The notes below the pieces were generated by a model. It saw nothing but the letters and a program-made list of their open reading frames with translations. It ran no database searches and had not been told where the DNA came from. This document shows positions 6,797 to 14,915 of a stretch of 64,000 nt of DNA, piece by piece. Source of the DNA: Bradyrhizobium sp. 190 (GTDB lineage: Bacteria > Pseudomonadota > Alphaproteobacteria > Rhizobiales > Xanthobacteraceae); the NCBI RefSeq assembly GCF_023073415.1, contig NZ_JADPJL010000024.1, positions 124,001 to 188,000 on the forward strand, in the 5' to 3' direction. Positions within the stretch are counted from its first letter, which is position 1, and each line of letters begins with the position of its first letter. A program made the translations under genes and the position numbers.

Positions 6797-7480
6797 TCAC
6801 GACACCTCGTGCCGCCGCAGCGCCTTTCGCACATACATGGCGCTGTCGGCCGCTTCCAGCGCGCGGCCGGCTTCGGAATGGGTATCGAGAATGGAGACGC
6901 CCGCGGAGGCGCCCGCGGTAATGGTGCAGCCATCGAACACGAAGGTGAGGCGATCGATCGCTTCCTCCAGCGCGGCCGCCTTGGCCCGGGCATCGGTCTC
7001 GCTGAGATTCCACAACAGCAGCGCGAACTCGTCGCCGCCGAGCCGGCCGACCACATCGGAAGCGCGCACCTGCGCGAGCAGCGTCGTGACGATGGCCTTG
7101 AGTACCTGGTCGCCTGCGGCGTGTCCGAAAGCGTCGTTGATCGGTTTCAAGCGATCGACGTCGAGCACGACCAGCGCACCGCCGGCGCGATAGCGCTTGA
7201 TGTAGGCAATCGCGCGATTGAGCTCGCGCTCGAAGCCGCGCCGGTTCGGAATGCCCAGCAGGAAGTCGGTATCGGCGGAGGCCTGAAGTTCCTCGATCTG
7301 CGCCTGCGTCCGGGCCAGTTCCGCCTTCAGCCGGCGAATCGTCGCCTTGGTGCCGTTGGACACCGCCGGCGGTCGGGATCCCTGGGCGGATGACCGCCGC
7401 GGTGCGACTTTTTGCCCGGAAGCCGCGCTTTTGGGGCGTTTTCCGGCCCTGGAGGCGGTCGCCCTGGTTTTCTTCTTCAT
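6797..7480 (-). CDS. Soluble diguanylate cyclase (GGDEF)
   Basis: A 227-residue protein: a basic, Ser/Ala-rich low-complexity N-terminus (1-45), a short helix (47-68) and one GGDEF domain (70-225). The active-site motif GGDEF is intact (148-152) and an RxxD inhibitory site (RASD, 139-142) lies five residues before it, so it should make c-di-GMP with product inhibition. It has no recognisable sensor domain or membrane anchor. The basic N-terminus could bind a partner, nucleic acid or the membrane surface. It is divergent from purE. Confidence 0.9.
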   Translation of the reverse strand: MKKKTRATASRAGKRPKSAASGQKVAPRRSSAQGSRPPAVSNGTKATIRRLKAELARTQAQIEELQASADTDFLLGIPNRRGFERELNRAIAYIKRYRAGGALVVLDVDRLKPINDAFGHAAGDQVLKAIVTTLLAQVRASDVVGRLGGDEFALLLWNLSETDARAKAAALEEAIDRLTFVFDGCTITAGASAGVSILDTHSEAGRALEAADSAMYVRKALRRHEVS

Positions 7481-7564
7481 GGCCTTCCCTGTGCAGGCTT
7501 GCTTATGAAGGCTTGCCGGGATTCACCAAGACAGGATAGTCCATTCCTGATCCCTTGCCACGCC

Positions 7565-7593
7565 TTGGATGAGCCCCGGGTCGACCCTATAAT
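7565..7593 (+). promoter_or_regulatory. Sigma-70-type promoter of purEK
   Basis: TTGGAT (7565-7570) and a perfect TATAAT (7588-7593) are separated by 17 bases. The purE ATG follows 38 bases later, leaving a leader of about 30 bases. This is the best housekeeping promoter in the window. Confidence 0.65.
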
Positions 7594-7631
7594 CGGCCTA
7601 TGTTTCTGGATTCCCGAACAGAATTGACGAG

Positions 7632-8120
7632 ATGACCGCACCCATCGCCATCATCATGGGCAGCCAGTCCGACTGGGAGACCATGCGCCACGCCGCCGAC
7701 ACACTGGCTGTGCTCGGGATCGATTGCGAAAAGCGCATCGTCTCGGCCCACCGGACCCCGGACCGGTTGTTTGCCTTCGCCAAAGGCGCCAAGGCCGCAG
7801 GCTTCAAGGTCATCATTGCCGGCGCCGGTGGGGCGGCCCATCTGCCGGGCATGGCGGCGGCGCTGACGGAACTCCCCGTCTTCGGTGTCCCCGTCGAATC
7901 CAAGGCGCTGTCGGGGGTCGATTCGCTGTACTCGATCGTGCAGATGCCGGCCGGCGTTCCCGTCGGCACGCTGGCGATCGGAAAGGCCGGCGCCATCAAC
8001 GCTGCGCTGCTCGCGGCAAGCGTGCTTGCGCTTAATGACGCAGCGCTGGCCGCGCGGCTCGCCGCCTGGCGCAAGCAGCAGACGGACGCGGTCAAGGAGC
8101 GCCCGGAGGGATCGGCGTGA
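7632..8120 (+). CDS. purE: N5-carboxyaminoimidazole ribonucleotide mutase, class I PurE
   Basis: A 162-residue class I PurE that converts N5-CAIR to CAIR in purine synthesis. The phosphate-binding GSQSDWETM segment (about 10-18), the SAHRTPDR motif (about 38-45) and the AGAGGAAHLPGM stretch (about 65-76) are all present and carry the family's active-site residues. The length is normal. It shares GTGA (8117-8120) with purK, which makes N5-CAIR, so the two enzymes are translationally coupled. Confidence 0.96.
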   Translation: MTAPIAIIMGSQSDWETMRHAADTLAVLGIDCEKRIVSAHRTPDRLFAFAKGAKAAGFKVIIAGAGGAAHLPGMAAALTELPVFGVPVESKALSGVDSLYSIVQMPAGVPVGTLAIGKAGAINAALLAASVLALNDAALAARLAAWRKQQTDAVKERPEGSA

Positions 8121-9220
8121 CCGCTTCAGGCAAGGTGAAGCTGAGGCCGGGCGACACCATCGGAATTCTCGGCGGCGGACAATTGGGCCGGATGCTGGCC
8201 ATGGCGGCGGCGCGCCTTGGCCTGAAATGCCAGGTGTTTTCGCCGGACTCAGACTCGCCCGCCTTCGACGTGGTGCTGAACGCGACCTGCGCCGAATATG
8301 CCGACGTCGAGGCGCTCGAGTTGTTCGCCAACGATGTCGACGTCATCACCTATGAATTCGAGAACGTGCCGGCCGCCACCGCCATGGTGCTGGCCGCGCG
8401 GCGCCCGGTGTTGCCGGCGCAGAAGATCCTCGAAACCACGCAGGACCGGCTGATCGAAAAGGACTTCGTCAAACGGCTGGGCATCGGCACCGCCGACTAT
8501 GCCGACGTGTCATCGGTTGAAACCCTGCAGGCGGCGATCGCACGCATCGGCCTTCCCGCCGTGATCAAGACCCGCCGCTTCGGCTATGACGGCAAGGGCC
8601 AGGCGATCATCCGCGAGGGCGACGATCCCGCTCAAGTCTGGGAGGACCTCGGCACCAAATCCGCGATCCTCGAAGCCTTCGTTCCCTTCGAGCGCGAGAT
8701 CTCCGTGATCGCCGCGCGCTCGGCGGACGGCGAGGTCGAATGCTACGACGTCACCGAAAACGAACACCGCGATCACATCCTGAAATTCTCGCGCGTGCCC
8801 GCCGCGATCTCGGATGCGCTGGCCGCAGACGCGCGTGCCGTCGCCGAGAAGATCGCAAACGCGCTCGACTATGTCGGCGTGCTCGCAGTCGAATTGTTCG
8901 TCGTTGCCGGAAACGGCGGGCCGCATGTGCTGGTCAACGAGATTGCGCCGCGGGTGCATAATTCAGGGCACTGGACGCTGGACGGCGCCTCGATCTCCCA
9001 GTTCGAGCAGCACATAAGGGCGATCGCCGGCTGGCCGCTCGGCAAGCCGGTTCGTCACGGTGAGGTTACCATGACCAACCTGATCGGCGACGATATCCTG
9101 ACCTACGAGCAGTGGCTGACGGTGCCCGGTGCCACCATTCACCTCTACGGCAAGGGCGCACCGCGGCCTGGCCGCAAGATGGGCCATGTCACCGAAGTGG
9201 CTCCGGCAAGCAAGAAATAG
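8117..9220 (+). CDS. purK: N5-carboxyaminoimidazole ribonucleotide synthase, PurK
   Basis: A 367-residue ATP-grasp enzyme that carboxylates AIR with ATP and bicarbonate, giving N5-CAIR for PurE. The N-terminal GILGGGQLGRM motif (about 13-23), the ATP-grasp core with KTRRFGYDGKG (about 151-161), and the HNSGHWT segment near 281 are typical. It starts with GTG at 8117, overlapping the purE stop by four bases. Confidence 0.96.
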   Translation: MTASGKVKLRPGDTIGILGGGQLGRMLAMAAARLGLKCQVFSPDSDSPAFDVVLNATCAEYADVEALELFANDVDVITYEFENVPAATAMVLAARRPVLPAQKILETTQDRLIEKDFVKRLGIGTADYADVSSVETLQAAIARIGLPAVIKTRRFGYDGKGQAIIREGDDPAQVWEDLGTKSAILEAFVPFEREISVIAARSADGEVECYDVTENEHRDHILKFSRVPAAISDALAADARAVAEKIANALDYVGVLAVELFVVAGNGGPHVLVNEIAPRVHNSGHWTLDGASISQFEQHIRAIAGWPLGKPVRHGEVTMTNLIGDDILTYEQWLTVPGATIHLYGKGAPRPGRKMGHVTEVAPASKK

Positions 9221-9245
9221 CGCGGTCGCCGAACGCGTTTGCTGA

Positions 9246-9968
9246 TCAGGCCGTCTTCAAGCCTTCCACGACGCCGGCCGGCTCTTCGCTGAGCCAGCGA
9301 TAGATCACGCCGCCGAGCGCCCCGCCGATCAGCGGCGCAACCCAGAACAGCCAGAGCTGCGTCAGCGCCCAGCCGCCGACGAACAGCGCGGGCCCGGTGC
9401 TGCGCGCGGGATTCACCGACGTGTTGGTGACGGGAATGCTGACGAGATGGATCATCACCAGCGCCAATCCGATCGCCAGCGGCGCAAAGCCCGCAGGCGC
9501 CTTGCCGTGGGTGGCGCCCATGATGATGAACAGGAACATCATGGTCATCACCACTTCGGTGATGAAGCAGGCCACCATGCCGTATTTACCGGGCGAATGC
9601 GCATCAAAGCCGTTGGACGCAAAACCCTTGCTGACGTCGAAGCCGGACGCGCCGCTTGCGATCACATAAAGTAGGGCAGCAGCAACGATCGCACCGATCA
9701 CCTGCGCGATGACATAAGGCAGGATTTGACCGGTCGGAAACCGTCCGCCGGCCGCGAGGCCGATCGTGACGGCAGGGTTGAGATGGCAACCGGAAATGTG
9801 GCCGATCGCATAGGCCATGGTCACGACGCTCAGGCCGAACGCCAGGGACACGCCGACCAGGCCGATACCGACCTGAGGAAAGCCGGCGGCGATGACCGCG
9901 CTGCCGCATCCCGCAAAAGTGAGCCAAAACGTGCCGATCGCTTCAGCGGCATATTTTTTGGTATTCAT
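9246..9968 (-). CDS. aqpZ: Aquaporin Z
   Basis: A 240-residue membrane channel of the MIP family with six transmembrane helices and two half-helices. Both NPA boxes are present (HLNPAVT in the first half, SVNPARS in the second), and the arginine after the second box belongs to the selectivity filter. It should conduct water rather than glycerol, as judged by overall AqpZ similarity. I place the start at 9968, where GGGAGG precedes the ATG; an in-frame start at 9983 would leave no such site. Confidence 0.93.
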   Translation of the reverse strand: MNTKKYAAEAIGTFWLTFAGCGSAVIAAGFPQVGIGLVGVSLAFGLSVVTMAYAIGHISGCHLNPAVTIGLAAGGRFPTGQILPYVIAQVIGAIVAAALLYVIASGASGFDVSKGFASNGFDAHSPGKYGMVACFITEVVMTMMFLFIIMGATHGKAPAGFAPLAIGLALVMIHLVSIPVTNTSVNPARSTGPALFVGGWALTQLWLFWVAPLIGGALGGVIYRWLSEEPAGVVEGLKTA

Positions 9969-10152
9969 ACTCGCCTCCCGCATGTTTAGGTTGCCGGATG
10001 CTAGGGAGAGCCCGTGATGGGCTCGTTATTTGAGGAAACCAGGTCGCCTGGGCGCCGGATCCCGCCGATTTTCGTGGCTTTCCGGAGCCGGGAAACCGGC
10101 TTCTCAGGTGGACAATAGCGGATTTGTCTGCTACATGCCCGCGTTCAGGGTT

Positions 10153-10178
10153 AAGGGCCAGGCCTTTCGCCGGCCCTT
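10153..10178 (+). other. Hairpin in the rpsU leader
   Basis: AAGGGCC (10153-10159) and GGCCCTT (10172-10178) form a 7-bp stem with a 12-base loop, 46 bases before the rpsU start. Only a short T-containing stretch follows. It may be the end of an upstream signal or a leader structure. Nothing else is visible in 9984-10223. Confidence 0.3.
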
Positions 10179-10223
10179 TACTTTACCAGAATTCCTATCC
10201 GATCAATTGAAAGAGGATGCCGC

Positions 10224-10529
10224 GTGCAGGTTCTCGTCCGCGATAACAATGTCGATCAAGCCCTCAAGGCGCTGAAGAAGAAGATGCAGCGCGAGGGTAT
10301 TTTCCGCGAGATGAAGCTCCGCGGGCACTACGAAAAGCCCTCCGAGAAGAAGGCCCGTGAAAAGGCCGAAGCCGTGCGCCGCGCGCGCAAGCTGGCCCGC
10401 AAGAAGCTGCAGCGCGAAGGCCTGCTGCCGATGAAGCCCAAGCCGGTGTTCGGCGCGGGTCCCGGTGGCGACCGTGGTGGCGCTGGCGGTCGTGGTGGCC
10501 CGGGCGCAGGTCCGCGCGGACCGCGCTGA
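10224..10529 (+). CDS. rpsU: 30S ribosomal protein S21
   Basis: A 101-residue S21, longer than the roughly 70 residues of E. coli. It begins VQVLVRDNNVDQALKALKKK (GTG start at 10224), followed by the basic ARKLARKKLQREG helix, and ends in a Gly/Arg/Pro tail (about 72-101) of the kind seen in Bradyrhizobium relatives. S21 binds the small-subunit platform near the anti-Shine-Dalgarno and aids initiation. It has its own terminator at 10552. Confidence 0.93.
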   Translation: MQVLVRDNNVDQALKALKKKMQREGIFREMKLRGHYEKPSEKKAREKAEAVRRARKLARKKLQREGLLPMKPKPVFGAGPGGDRGGAGGRGGPGAGPRGPR

Positions 10530-10551
10530 GTGCTTCCTGAGATTTGAGTTG

Positions 10552-10585
10552 AAAACGCGGGCCTCAGGTCCGCGTTTTTGTTTTT
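10552..10585 (+). terminator. Intrinsic terminator of rpsU
   Basis: AAAACGCGG (10552-10560) and CCGCGTTTT (10570-10578) form a 9-bp stem, followed by two T runs (to 10585). Confidence 0.85.
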
Positions 10586-10706
10586 CGCCATCGCAGATCC
10601 GGCAATATGGGATAATCGTCGCTGACGCGCGACGTGCTCCACTCGCATCTCCTTCATCGGCCGTTGCGGCTAATCTTGGCTTGGACACGCGAAAGTATTC
10701 CGCTGC

Positions 10707-11351
10707 ATGGCCGCTACGGATTGCAATGCCCTTCCCTGCGGTTCGCGCTTCACGGCCGTACCCATCGCGCTGTTGGCGATCGTTCTCACCGTTCCGCTCG
10801 GCGGCTGTTCGTTCGACCTGGGATCATGGGGATCGGACAAGGAGAAGCCACAGGCCGTCGAGCAGAAACCGACGGGCACGATCAGCGGGCAAAGCGTCAG
10901 CGACGCCCAAGGCTACACTACGCGCGGCCTAACTCTCGCCAAATCCGGCAAGACCGAAGAAGCGCTGGCAGAATTCGACCGTGCGCTGACACTCGATCCC
11001 TACAACGTGCAAGCGCTGTACGGCCGCGGTCTGATCCATCAGGCCGACAAGCAGCATGAGCAGGCGATCGCGGATTTCACTGCGGCCAACGGCCTGACTC
11101 CGCAACGGGTCGAGCCACTGCTGGCGCGCGCGACCAGCTACCTCGCCATCGACAAGGCAAAGGAAGCCGCTTCCGATCTCGACGAGGCGGTGCAGGCCGA
11201 TCCCGACAGCGCGCAAGCCTGGTCAGCTCGCGGCGTCACCTATGAACGTCTAGGCGACAAGGCCAAGGCGTTCACCTCCTACGGCCGTGCGCTCGCGCTC
11301 CGCCCCAAGGACGAAGCCGCGCGAAGCGGCCTCGCGCGCACGGGCGGCTAG
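10707..11351 (+). CDS. TPR-repeat lipoprotein
   Basis: 214 residues with an N-terminal hydrophobic stretch and lipobox LGGC (Cys34), so it is probably acylated and membrane-anchored on the periplasmic side. At least three tetratricopeptide repeats follow (about 68-101, 102-135, 136-169, with a fourth to 203), marked by the A-x-x-x-F-D-x-A-L pattern. It resembles NlpI-type scaffold lipoproteins, which gather cell-wall enzymes; the partner here is unknown. The first residues before the hydrophobic segment contain two cysteines, and the true start could be slightly further in. Confidence 0.78.
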   Translation: MAATDCNALPCGSRFTAVPIALLAIVLTVPLGGCSFDLGSWGSDKEKPQAVEQKPTGTISGQSVSDAQGYTTRGLTLAKSGKTEEALAEFDRALTLDPYNVQALYGRGLIHQADKQHEQAIADFTAANGLTPQRVEPLLARATSYLAIDKAKEAASDLDEAVQADPDSAQAWSARGVTYERLGDKAKAFTSYGRALALRPKDEAARSGLARTGG

Positions 11352-11362
11352 CCTCTCCAGAA

Positions 11363-12442
11363 TTATTTCGGCAGCACCGCGTGGAAGAGCGACTTGGCGG
11401 TCGACAGCGCGTCCTCGGCAGCCGCTGTGGCGCGCTCGCGCACGGAAGGCTCGGCCATTTCGGCACGCAGATCGAGCGGACGCGAGATCGGAATTTCGGC
11501 AGGCGGGGTCGGGCGGTTCGGGTCGCTGGCCTCGGCATAAGGCGGCCGCGCCTGCGACGGAGCACGACCAGACGAAGACTGACCAAAAGGTTCGCCGGCC
11601 GGCGAACCCGAGACCATGATCGGGGGTGGCAGCGGACGAAGCGCGGGCGCATTGGCGACCACTGGCGCATTTGTGACCACGGGCGCATTTGCGACCCTGG
11701 GTGCCTCGGGAACGCCGGCCGCCTCGGCGGCGCGCGGAGAGGCTTCGCCGTTGACGCGCAGGCGCTCGATCGCGGCGCGCGCCAGATCGTTGGCATCACG
11801 GCGTTCATCCGGCGCAACCGCAGTCTCGACCGGGGCGGCCGGCGCAGCCGCCGCAACCGGAGCCGCCGAGGAATTCACGGGCTGTATCGGTGACGGCAGC
11901 ACGACCCGGATTTTTTCCTTTTCGCGCGGCAACGCTGCATGACGGCGCTGGTCGGCGGAGCTGCTCGCGGCCTCGGCCGGGCCTTCGGCCGGTTTTGCAT
12001 CGGACTTGGTATCGGCAGACTTGGTATCGGAGGACTTGGTATCGGAGGACTTGGCGTCGGAGGACTTGGCGTCGGCGGATTTGGAATCGGGCTTGGCGTC
12101 AGCCTTCGCTTCGGCTTTTGCGTCGGTCTTTTCCTGAGCCTTTTCGACCACCGCCGGCCGTTCGGCAGCGGTCTTCTCCATGATGGCTTTCTCGGAGATT
12201 CCCCTCGCCTTGACGCCGGCGGCCGGGAGATTGCTGACACTGGCCGTGGTGTCGGCGGACTTGGCGTCGGATTTGGCTTCAGCCTTGCCTTCCCCCTTGG
12301 GGTTGGCGGCCGACACCGCAGCGGCAGGCGCGTCCGCGCTGGGCTTGGTCACAATGTAGTGGTTGACGATGTACGCCCCGATGACCGTCGCGGCCACCGA
12401 GGGGAAGATGTCCACCGCAAATTTCTTCAGGTAATTCAGCAT
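11363..12442 (-). CDS. Low-complexity Ala/Lys/Pro-rich membrane-anchored protein
   Basis: I start this at 12442, where GGGGAG precedes ATG and the product begins MLNYLKKFAVDIFPSVA, giving 359 residues. A single membrane segment lies near residues 14-31; the rest is disordered. Residues of about 60-165 are rich in Ala, Lys, Asp and Ser, with five-residue repeats of the SSDAK/SSDTK type. The C-terminal third is Pro/Ala-rich and ends with a helical patch (RERATAAAEDALSTAKSLFHAVL). It looks like a tethered spacer or periplasm-spanning protein. No enzyme motif is present and the function is unknown. Confidence 0.6.
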   Translation of the reverse strand: MLNYLKKFAVDIFPSVAATVIGAYIVNHYIVTKPSADAPAAAVSAANPKGEGKAEAKSDAKSADTTASVSNLPAAGVKARGISEKAIMEKTAAERPAVVEKAQEKTDAKAEAKADAKPDSKSADAKSSDAKSSDTKSSDTKSADTKSDAKPAEGPAEAASSSADQRRHAALPREKEKIRVVLPSPIQPVNSSAAPVAAAAPAAPVETAVAPDERRDANDLARAAIERLRVNGEASPRAAEAAGVPEAPRVANAPVVTNAPVVANAPALRPLPPPIMVSGSPAGEPFGQSSSGRAPSQARPPYAEASDPNRPTPPAEIPISRPLDLRAEMAEPSVRERATAAAEDALSTAKSLFHAVLPK

Positions 12443-12636
12443 TCCGGCCACTCCCCGCGGTCCTTCAATTGCCGGAACTTTGAGGCACATTGAGGGATCA
12501 ACTGCGACGGATCGGTGGCAATTCAGCAGTTCCCGTGCAGGTCGGACGGCACCGGCTTGATCGGCTAAAATTTCCTAACTAGTCCAAGGCCATAAAGCGA
12601 GGCCCCGGCAACAGCCTGGAACCCGCGGCCGGGTGG

Positions 12637-12921
12637 TCAGGGCTTCAGCTCGACCTCCAGAAATACGATCTCGGCTGCTGTCTCGTTGAGCACGTCGTGC
12701 TGGACGCCGGCTTTCCGGAAATAGGATTTGCCGGCCCCGAGCTGCGCCTTGGTGCGTTCGCCGTTCGGCGCGACGATGGTCATTTCGCCCGAGGTCACCG
12801 GCACGATCACGTAATCCATCCCGTGGGTGTGATGGCCGGTCGCGCTGCCCGGCGGCAGCCGCCACTCGGTAACGCGGACTTCGGTTGTATCGACCTGAAC
12901 GTCGGATTTGGCGGCGAGCAT
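12637..12921 (-). CDS. Small cupin-domain protein
   Basis: A 94-residue single-domain cupin. Metal-binding histidines appear as HHTHGMDY (about 30-37) with a glutamate in GEMTI (about 45), and the second cupin motif includes H74 (VQHDV). The beta-strand pattern and length fit a stand-alone cupin barrel. The substrate is unknown; such proteins may bind small molecules or act as dioxygenases or isomerases. It lies 20 bases before the antiporter start region on the same strand, downstream of it. Confidence 0.78.
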   Translation of the reverse strand: MLAAKSDVQVDTTEVRVTEWRLPPGSATGHHTHGMDYVIVPVTSGEMTIVAPNGERTKAQLGAGKSYFRKAGVQHDVLNETAAEIVFLEVELKP

Positions 12922-12941
12922 ATCGGGTCACTCCAGGGGAA

Positions 12942-14039
12942 TTACGGCACGAATACCATGAATAGGAACACGGCGAATACCAGCATATGCACGAGCCCGA
13001 ACAGGATGTTGGTGCGGCCGGTGCCGAAGGTGAGCATGCTGATGACGAAGGTCAGCAGCAAGAGCACCATCTCCGGCGCATTGAGACCGAGCACCAGCTG
13101 CTTGTCGAGTGTGTAGGCAACGACCGCGACCGCCGGCACCGTCAGCCCGATCGTGGCGAGCGAAGAGCCGAGCGCGAGATTGATGCTCTTCTGCAGGTCG
13201 TTCCTGCGCGCGGCGCCGATCGCCGCGACACCTTCCGGCATCAGGATCAAGGACGCCACTACCACGCCCGCGAAGGCGGATGGCGCGCCGATCATCGCAG
13301 TGACGGTATCGACGGTCACCGAAAATTTCTTGGCCAGCAGCACCACCGCCAGCAGGGACACAATCAACAGCGCGATGCTGAGCGCCAGCATCCGGTTGGA
13401 CAGCCGGGATTCGCCGGCCGCCTCGCCTTCGGCCTGGTTGATGAAATAATCGCGATGCCGGATGGTTTGGGTATAGAGAAACACGCCATAGAGAACGAGG
13501 GTGACGATGCTGACGAAGCCGAGCTGGACCGCCGAATAGATCGGCCCCGGGGCGGTCAGCGTATAGTTCGGCATGATCAGCGTGATCGTCGCCAGCACGA
13601 ACAGCACGCTGAGATAAAGGTTCGCGCCCGGGACCTGAAAATCCTGCTCGCGGTAGCGCAAGCCGCCGATGAAGATGCAGAGGCCGACGAGGCCGTTGCA
13701 CACGATCATCACCACCGCAAACACGGTGTCGCGCGCCAACGCCGGTTGCGGCTTGTCGCCGAGCATGATGGTGGCGATCAGCGCGACCTCGATAATCGTG
13801 ACCGCAAGCGTCAACAGCAGCGTGCCGTAGGGTTCGCCAATTCGCTCGGCGATCACCTCCGCATGATGCACGGCTGCAAACACGGTGCCGAACAGGATCG
13901 ACAGCAGCACCACCGCGAACACGAGCCCGCCGACTGACGGCGTAAAGTTGAGCCCGAGGCTGGTCGCCACGGCAAACAGCAGCATCGCCAGCGTGGGGAA
14001 TATCCACGCCGATCGCGGCATTGGTCCGTGTGCGCTCAT
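12942..14039 (-). CDS. ChaA-type calcium/proton antiporter (y4hA-like)
   Basis: A 365-residue inner-membrane protein with about eleven hydrophobic segments in two similar halves. The acidic motif regions HHAEVIAERIGEPYGTLLLTLAVTIIEVALI (first half, about 60-90, only partly quoted here by position in the family) and LMPEGVAAIGAARRNDLQKSINLALGSSLA (second half) are the alpha repeats of the cation/proton exchanger superfamily. Relatives include ChaA of E. coli and y4hA of Sinorhizobium NGR234. I use ATG 14039; an in-frame TTG at 14054 adds five residues. It would extrude Ca2+ or Na+/K+ in exchange for protons. Confidence 0.85.
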   Translation of the reverse strand: MSAHGPMPRSAWIFPTLAMLLFAVATSLGLNFTPSVGGLVFAVVLLSILFGTVFAAVHHAEVIAERIGEPYGTLLLTLAVTIIEVALIATIMLGDKPQPALARDTVFAVVMIVCNGLVGLCIFIGGLRYREQDFQVPGANLYLSVLFVLATITLIMPNYTLTAPGPIYSAVQLGFVSIVTLVLYGVFLYTQTIRHRDYFINQAEGEAAGESRLSNRMLALSIALLIVSLLAVVLLAKKFSVTVDTVTAMIGAPSAFAGVVVASLILMPEGVAAIGAARRNDLQKSINLALGSSLATIGLTVPAVAVVAYTLDKQLVLGLNAPEMVLLLLTFVISMLTFGTGRTNILFGLVHMLVFAVFLFMVFVP

Positions 14040-14090
14040 GCGATCAAGTCCCAACAGGTTTGTGGACGCTAGATAAGCCCAAAGTAGCCA

Positions 14091-14897
14091 TCACCCCCTT
14101 GCAAGGTTGATGAAATTTCGCGCGATTTCAATCGCGCCGAAATTATCCAGATCGTTATGACCGCCTCGGGCAAGGCGGACAAACCGTTTCGGCTCGTTCG
14201 CCAGCGCAAACAGCCGCTCACCAAAGACAACCGGTATCGTGGGATCGAGCGCGCCATGCATGACGAGCAGCGGCACCCTGATCCGCGCGATGCGCGCGTC
14301 GGAGCGGAACTGATCCCGCATCAATAGCCGCACCGGCGCGAACCAGAACGCCGACGCGGCGACGTCGGCAATGGAGGTATAGGGCGATTCCAGGATCAGC
14401 TTTCCGATCGGCTGTTCGGCCGCCAGCGCAACTGCGACGCCGGTGCCGAGGGAGAATCCCCATGCGACGATCTTGTCCGCGCGATATCGCGCTGCTGTGA
14501 AGGCATAGGCCGCCGCAGCATCCTGCAGCAATCCCTGCTCGCTTGGTTGCCCGCTCGATCCGGCATAGCCGCGATAGGACAGCGCGACGATCCCCGTCCC
14601 GTCAGCGATCAGGTCGCGAAAGCGGCCGAAGAAGCCGGCGAGATAATCGCCATTGCCGTGGAAATAAAGGACGACCGGACGGCCCGGCTTAGCCGGAACA
14701 TGCCAGATGATGACGCGCTCGCCGTCCGCCGTGGTCAGGATATGTTCTTCGGCTTCCGGAAAGCCCGCCGCTGGCGGCATTGTGCGCGCGGCAGTCGGCA
14801 CCGGAAACAGGACGGCGCGCTGCGCGAAGAACAACGCGAGCAGTCCGCAGACATAACCGACTGAGACGACGATCAGCAGCCATTTCAGTACAGTCAT
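14091..14897 (-). CDS. Alpha/beta hydrolase, membrane-anchored (YfhR/BEM46 type)
   Basis: A 268-residue protein with an N-terminal membrane segment (about 4-26) followed by a serine hydrolase domain. The nucleophile elbow GFSLGTG lies near 147-153, the oxyanion strand is VVLYFHGNGDY (about 75-85), and the late MHGALDPTIPVVFGE segment supplies the acid. A final histidine lies in RGGHNDL. This arrangement is that of the BEM46/ABHD13 group, whose natural substrate is not settled. It starts 18 bases after the pntB stop and is probably the last gene of that operon. Confidence 0.82.
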   Translation of the reverse strand: MTVLKWLLIVVSVGYVCGLLALFFAQRAVLFPVPTAARTMPPAAGFPEAEEHILTTADGERVIIWHVPAKPGRPVVLYFHGNGDYLAGFFGRFRDLIADGTGIVALSYRGYAGSSGQPSEQGLLQDAAAAYAFTAARYRADKIVAWGFSLGTGVAVALAAEQPIGKLILESPYTSIADVAASAFWFAPVRLLMRDQFRSDARIARIRVPLLVMHGALDPTIPVVFGERLFALANEPKRFVRLARGGHNDLDNFGAIEIARNFINLARG

Positions 14898-14915
14898 GAA
14901 TTTCCTGCGAGCGCG

